The notes below the pieces were generated by a model. It did no database searches. It was not told the origin of the DNA and worked only from the letters and a program-made list of their open reading frames with translations. The translations under genes and the position numbers were made by a program. From contig NZ_FLLS01000002.1 in NCBI RefSeq assembly GCF_900078545.1, positions 992,001 through 1,056,000 of the forward strand: 64,000 nucleotides of DNA, read 5' to 3'. Shown here piece after piece: positions 61,598-64,000 of the stretch. Within the stretch, counting starts at the first letter, position 1. Each line of letters begins with the position of its first letter. The stretch is from Olegusella massiliensis (GTDB taxonomy: Bacteria; Actinomycetota; Coriobacteriia; Coriobacteriales; Atopobiaceae).

Positions 61598-62173
61598 ACT
61601 TTTGCAGCGCTTTGATGTGTGCTTGATAAGAGCGTTTTGTATATAAATGTGATGGCGACTTCTTTTTTTCCTATAGGTGGTTCAGTAGGCACTCTTTTAC
61701 CCGTAAGCAGCTCACCATGCTCCTATACGGCAATCATGATTTTCTCTGTTCGTCGTGGGCTTACATTGCAGCTGATGCTACAACGTAAGACGGACGGCAC
61801 CTACTGCAATAGGTCAAGCCATCTCCAAATCACTTTTGTAGAGTGAAGAGAGCGGCCGTTCCTATTTAGTTAGGGGCGGCGTTTTCTTTGGGCAATCACA
61901 TCGCCGCATTTTCCACTTTTTGCTTCATCACGCCATTCGGCTTTAAGCTGCGATGCCAGTGGGCGCCTTGTGGTTAGTGCTTAGTCCTTGAGCGCCAGGA
62001 TGGCAGCGAACGCATCGACCTTAAGCCAAGGAACGATAACGAGCGCTAATACTCTTTTATTAGTGACGACAATCAACCGCAGCAAAATTGAGCGCAACTA
62101 AGAATACTTTGGCAGGTGTATAAGCGATCGATTCTGATCTGACTGCTCAAGACTCTTATCTTCAGCAGGCTTG
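61598..62173. other. 576-bp stretch without a supported gene
   Basis: Contains a terminator at 61855-61886. On the minus strand, 62098-61983 has a 39-codon frame (TTG start, no ribosome binding site) ending RVLALVIVPWLKVDAFAAILALKD, which looks protein-like and may be the remnant of a lost gene. Nothing else is recognised. Confidence 0.5.
61855..61886 (+). terminator. rho-independent terminator, plus strand
   Basis: 10-bp stem GCCGTTCCTA/TAGGGGCGGC with two G-U pairs, six-base loop, followed by GTTTTCTTT. It probably ends the TMEM175 transcript. Confidence 0.65.
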
Positions 62174-62686
62174 CTAATAACTCTTTTTTTCTATGAGGAT
62201 TATCCCGATGCCTGCGCCAACCAAAACAATAGGGGCAAGTCTGACAAAAGCCCATTCAAAGCTATGGATAATGGTTCCTATCACAGCAGTCTCAGGATTG
62301 CTATAGTCCCATTCCAAATACGATCCGTCTATTCCTAATAGAACTGCAAAGATGATGACAATTGCAACGCATAGTAGAATCAAAAACCATCGAAGGTGCT
62401 TTCTCCTAGCCTCTTTCTGTTGTGCTAGTTGAAAGTTAATGACCTCAAGCTTTTCTGATATGACCTTTAGTTCGTCAGTTTCAGTTACCGTTACGTTCTC
62501 GCCAAGCAGTGTGCTTGTGGGGACTTCGAATACATCTGATATGGAAATAAGCATTTCAGAATCAGGGACCGATAGGCCTCGTTCCCATTTTGAAACCGTT
62601 TGCCGCACCACGTTCAGCTTGATAGCAAGGTCGTCCTGCGAAAGTCCCTTAGATTTTCTCAGCGCTTTGATATTTTCGTTTAGCAT
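62174..62686 (-). CDS. membrane-bound XRE-family transcriptional regulator
   Basis: A 170-residue protein with an N-terminal HTH_3 domain (NIKALRKSKGLSQDDLAIKLNVVRQTVSKWERG, residues about 4-37), a short coiled linker with many Glu/Lys and two membrane segments near residues 98-118 and 140-165. Such membrane-tethered XRE proteins sense the envelope or a partner membrane protein. ATG 62686 is chosen because AAGGAGG lies 8 bases upstream; the open frame beyond it has no site. A perfect hairpin sequence (62725-62747) lies 39 bases upstream. Confidence 0.85.
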   Translation of the reverse strand: MLNENIKALRKSKGLSQDDLAIKLNVVRQTVSKWERGLSVPDSEMLISISDVFEVPTSTLLGENVTVTETDELKVISEKLEVINFQLAQQKEARRKHLRWFLILLCVAIVIIFAVLLGIDGSYLEWDYSNPETAVIGTIIHSFEWAFVRLAPIVLVGAGIGIILIEKKSY

Positions 62687-62724
62687 TATTAAAAACCTCC
62701 TTCCGTACTCACGATAGACGCTCT

Positions 62725-62747
62725 TTGCGTTGCTGCAAGCAACGCAA
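62725..62747. promoter_or_regulatory. perfect inverted repeat upstream of the XRE gene
   Basis: TTGCGTTGC-TGCAA-GCAACGCAA, a 9-bp stem with a five-base loop. Its place in front of the XRE start makes it a candidate operator or a 5'-UTR hairpin. Confidence 0.5.
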
Positions 62748-63000
62748 ATTAACATGTCATATTGCCTTGCTTATGTATCGAATAGCGCAGACGGTTCGTG
62801 TTTCGGTGTCAATCAGCAAGGATGGTTCGTTCTTCGAGTTGTCACAAATTCTGACCTGCGGTTTTATGGATGGGCATGCCAAAGTTTGAACCATCAACAG
62901 TTGGAGGAGTCGAAGCTTGAACCATCTGTTATATAGTTGCTTAACACATGTATTTACCTGCGGATGTTTGTCAATTCCCGATAGTAATGGCTTAATAAAA
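62748..63000. other. non-coding stretch between XRE gene and tmRNA with repeat element copy B
   Basis: Holds the 75-bp element at 62821-62895, another GAACCATC at 62919-62926 and no supported gene. Confidence 0.6.
62821..62895 (+). repeat. 75-bp intergenic element, copy B
   Basis: Same length and same terminal GATGGTTC / GAACCATC as copy A (43726-43800), in opposite orientation on the chromosome. The central TGACCTGC..TTTTA.G block is shared. Confidence 0.65.
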
Positions 63001-63036
63001 TAAGACCCCTACCAGCGGAAACGCCGATAGGAGCCT
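63000..63036 (-). terminator. terminator of tmRNA (minus strand)
   Basis: On the minus strand CTCCTATCGGCG-TTTC-CGCTGGTAGGGG folds with three G-U pairs and is followed by CTTATTTTATT, 10 bases after the tmRNA CCA end. Confidence 0.75.
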
Positions 63037-63045
63037 GAAACGTCA

Positions 63046-63416
63046 TGGTGGAGGCGCGGAGAATCGAACTCCGGTCCAAAGCAACTCCCTGACAGGTGTC
63101 TCCAGGTTCAGCCAGCGATTTAATCTTGGATGCTGTACACACGCTGACCAGCGCGCAGTATCCCAGTCGGTTCAGTCTTTGCTTGCGGCATACCGACTAC
63201 GTCCGCAAGCGCATCTCCCTAGATGACGTCACACCGGGGGCGGGAGTGTTCCCCGGATAGACGCGCCAGGCTTAATTAAGCGGCGAGAGCCATGGAAGGC
63301 TCAAAAGAAAGAACGTTGTCGTCAATTCAATTTTGACTGTACCCCTGTTTTACGTGGCGAGGAGACCACGACCTGCTGCCCATCTCAGAATTACCCTGTC
63401 GAAACCAGTCGCCCCC
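63046..63416 (-). ncRNA. ssrA: transfer-messenger RNA
   Basis: tmRNA rescues stalled ribosomes together with SmpB. On the minus strand it begins GGGGGCGACTGG, continues TTCGACAGGG, and ends with the tRNA-like half GTTCGATTCTCCGCGCC and an encoded TGGTGGAGGCGC-complement giving CCACCA. The 371-base length is normal. The tag frame at about 63323-63276 reads DDNVLSFEPSMALAA then TAA (the first residue is my estimate of the resume codon); the ALAA end is a typical ClpXP degron. It is encoded as one piece, not permuted. Confidence 0.96.
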
Positions 63417-63584
63417 AAAAAATAAGCCGCTGGCATGCAGTTACACACCAGCGCTGGCACGCCGTGGCGCACCAGTCAAAAAGGGGCACAGGGCCACCAT
63501 GCGAATTTCAAAGTACCATCGCAGCATAACGCTTTGACGTAGTTTATTCTACCCAAGTAAGCATATATGTAGACAGGAGCCAAG

Positions 63585-64000
63585 ATGAGCATACAAAATC
63601 GCATCGCTTTGGTGCTTGAAGGCGGTGGCTACCGAGGCATCTTTACGGCAGGCGTACTCGATGTGTTGATGGAGCGAGGGCTGGGCGATGAGTATGCCAG
63701 TGTTTGGGGTACCTCTGCTGGTGCTATGAATGCTGTTAACGTAAAGAGTCGCCAGATTGGGCGCACTATGCGCATCATGCTCGCCTTTCGGGATGATCGC
63801 CGCTTTATGTCCTTTATGTCTTTAGCCAAGACAGGTGATTTAGCAAGCGGTGAGTTTATCTACGACGAAGTCCAAAACAAACTCGACCCCTGCGATTATG
63901 AAGAATTTTTTGATAATCCTCTGGAGCTTTATGCAATAGCAACTGATGTCGTGTTTGGTACGGCTGCCTACCTACCTGTGCGTAGCAAAGAAGATTTTTT
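63585..64000 (+). CDS. patatin-like phospholipase (5' part, runs off window)
   Basis: The visible 138 codons show the patatin pattern: an oxyanion hole VLEGGGYRGIFTAGVLDVL and the nucleophile elbow GTSAGA, whose serine works with an Asp further on. Such enzymes hydrolyse acyl esters of membrane lipids, in the cytoplasm when no signal peptide is present, as here. ACAGGAGCC precedes ATG 63585. The gene is divergent from ssrA across 168 bp and is cut at the right edge. Confidence 0.92.
   Translation, partial: MSIQNRIALVLEGGGYRGIFTAGVLDVLMERGLGDEYASVWGTSAGAMNAVNVKSRQIGRTMRIMLAFRDDRRFMSFMSLAKTGDLASGEFIYDEVQNKLDPCDYEEFFDNPLELYAIATDVVFGTAAYLPVRSKEDF

Noticed and set aside
61619-61846. 75-codon frame after the TMEM175-type gene
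   Set aside because: TTG start without a ribosome binding site, no recognisable motif; treated as non-coding.
62730-62936. 68-codon frame over the region upstream of tmRNA
   Set aside because: It runs through the inverted repeat and the 75-bp element and has no ribosome binding site.

Overview
The 16S rRNA sequence, moderate GC, the gene order and a split transketolase point to a Coriobacteriia actinobacterium, most likely Atopobiaceae (Atopobium/Lancefieldella/Olsenella-like). This rests on recognition by eye, not on a search. Most of the window is housekeeping chromosome read left to right.

Layout. 1-1372 (minus) is the open 5' part of a membrane-anchored exported protein of unknown function. 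1639-9848 holds an M3 oligoendopeptidase, prfA, an alpha/beta hydrolase, prmC, tsaC, glyA, rpiB and upp. 9864-10169 (minus) is a small cysteine-rich protein. 10422-17457 is a complete F1Fo ATP synthase operon (a small membrane protein, then atpBEFHAGDC), followed by murA, a DtxR/MntR-type regulator with a probable operator on its own promoter, galU and an atypical phosphohexomutase. 21689-32552 carries two complete 16S-23S-5S operons as a direct tandem repeat with a period of 5,559 bp; each repeat unit begins inside the last codons of the phosphohexomutase gene. 32743-35799 is a large regulator with an NTPase-like N-terminus and a SARP/BTAD-type C-terminus. 35974-43497 holds secA, prfB, a YitT-family protein, a transaldolase-like aldolase and the two transketolase subunits. 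After a 550-bp non-coding stretch with repeats come ftsE (long N-terminal extension), ftsX, rnr, a TPR-like protein and smpB.

The most interesting region is 49544-60681. A 41-bp stretch covering the last codons and stop of smpB (49503-49543) recurs with one mismatch at 60641-60681, immediately before a rubredoxin gene. The ~11.1 kb between the copies is one coherent cassette: a GntR regulator, a BMP-type (nucleoside-binding) Tat lipoprotein, an ABC ATPase, two permeases, an isochorismatase-like cysteine hydrolase, a PfkB kinase, a uridine-phosphorylase-like enzyme, a BtpA-family TIM barrel, an iron-type alcohol dehydrogenase and a TrpA-like protein without TrpB. It reads as a catabolic island inserted at the 3' end of smpB. 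I propose uptake and phosphorolysis of a nucleoside, followed by a sugar-phosphate cleavage and reduction route that I cannot match to a described pathway.

The right end (60776-64000) has rubredoxin, a TMEM175-type channel, a membrane-bound XRE regulator (minus), tmRNA (minus) and the start of a patatin-like lipase. rnr, smpB and ssrA, the three trans-translation partners, all lie within about 17 kb. A 75-bp element occurs twice, in opposite orientation, in the non-coding DNA at 43.7 kb and 62.8 kb.
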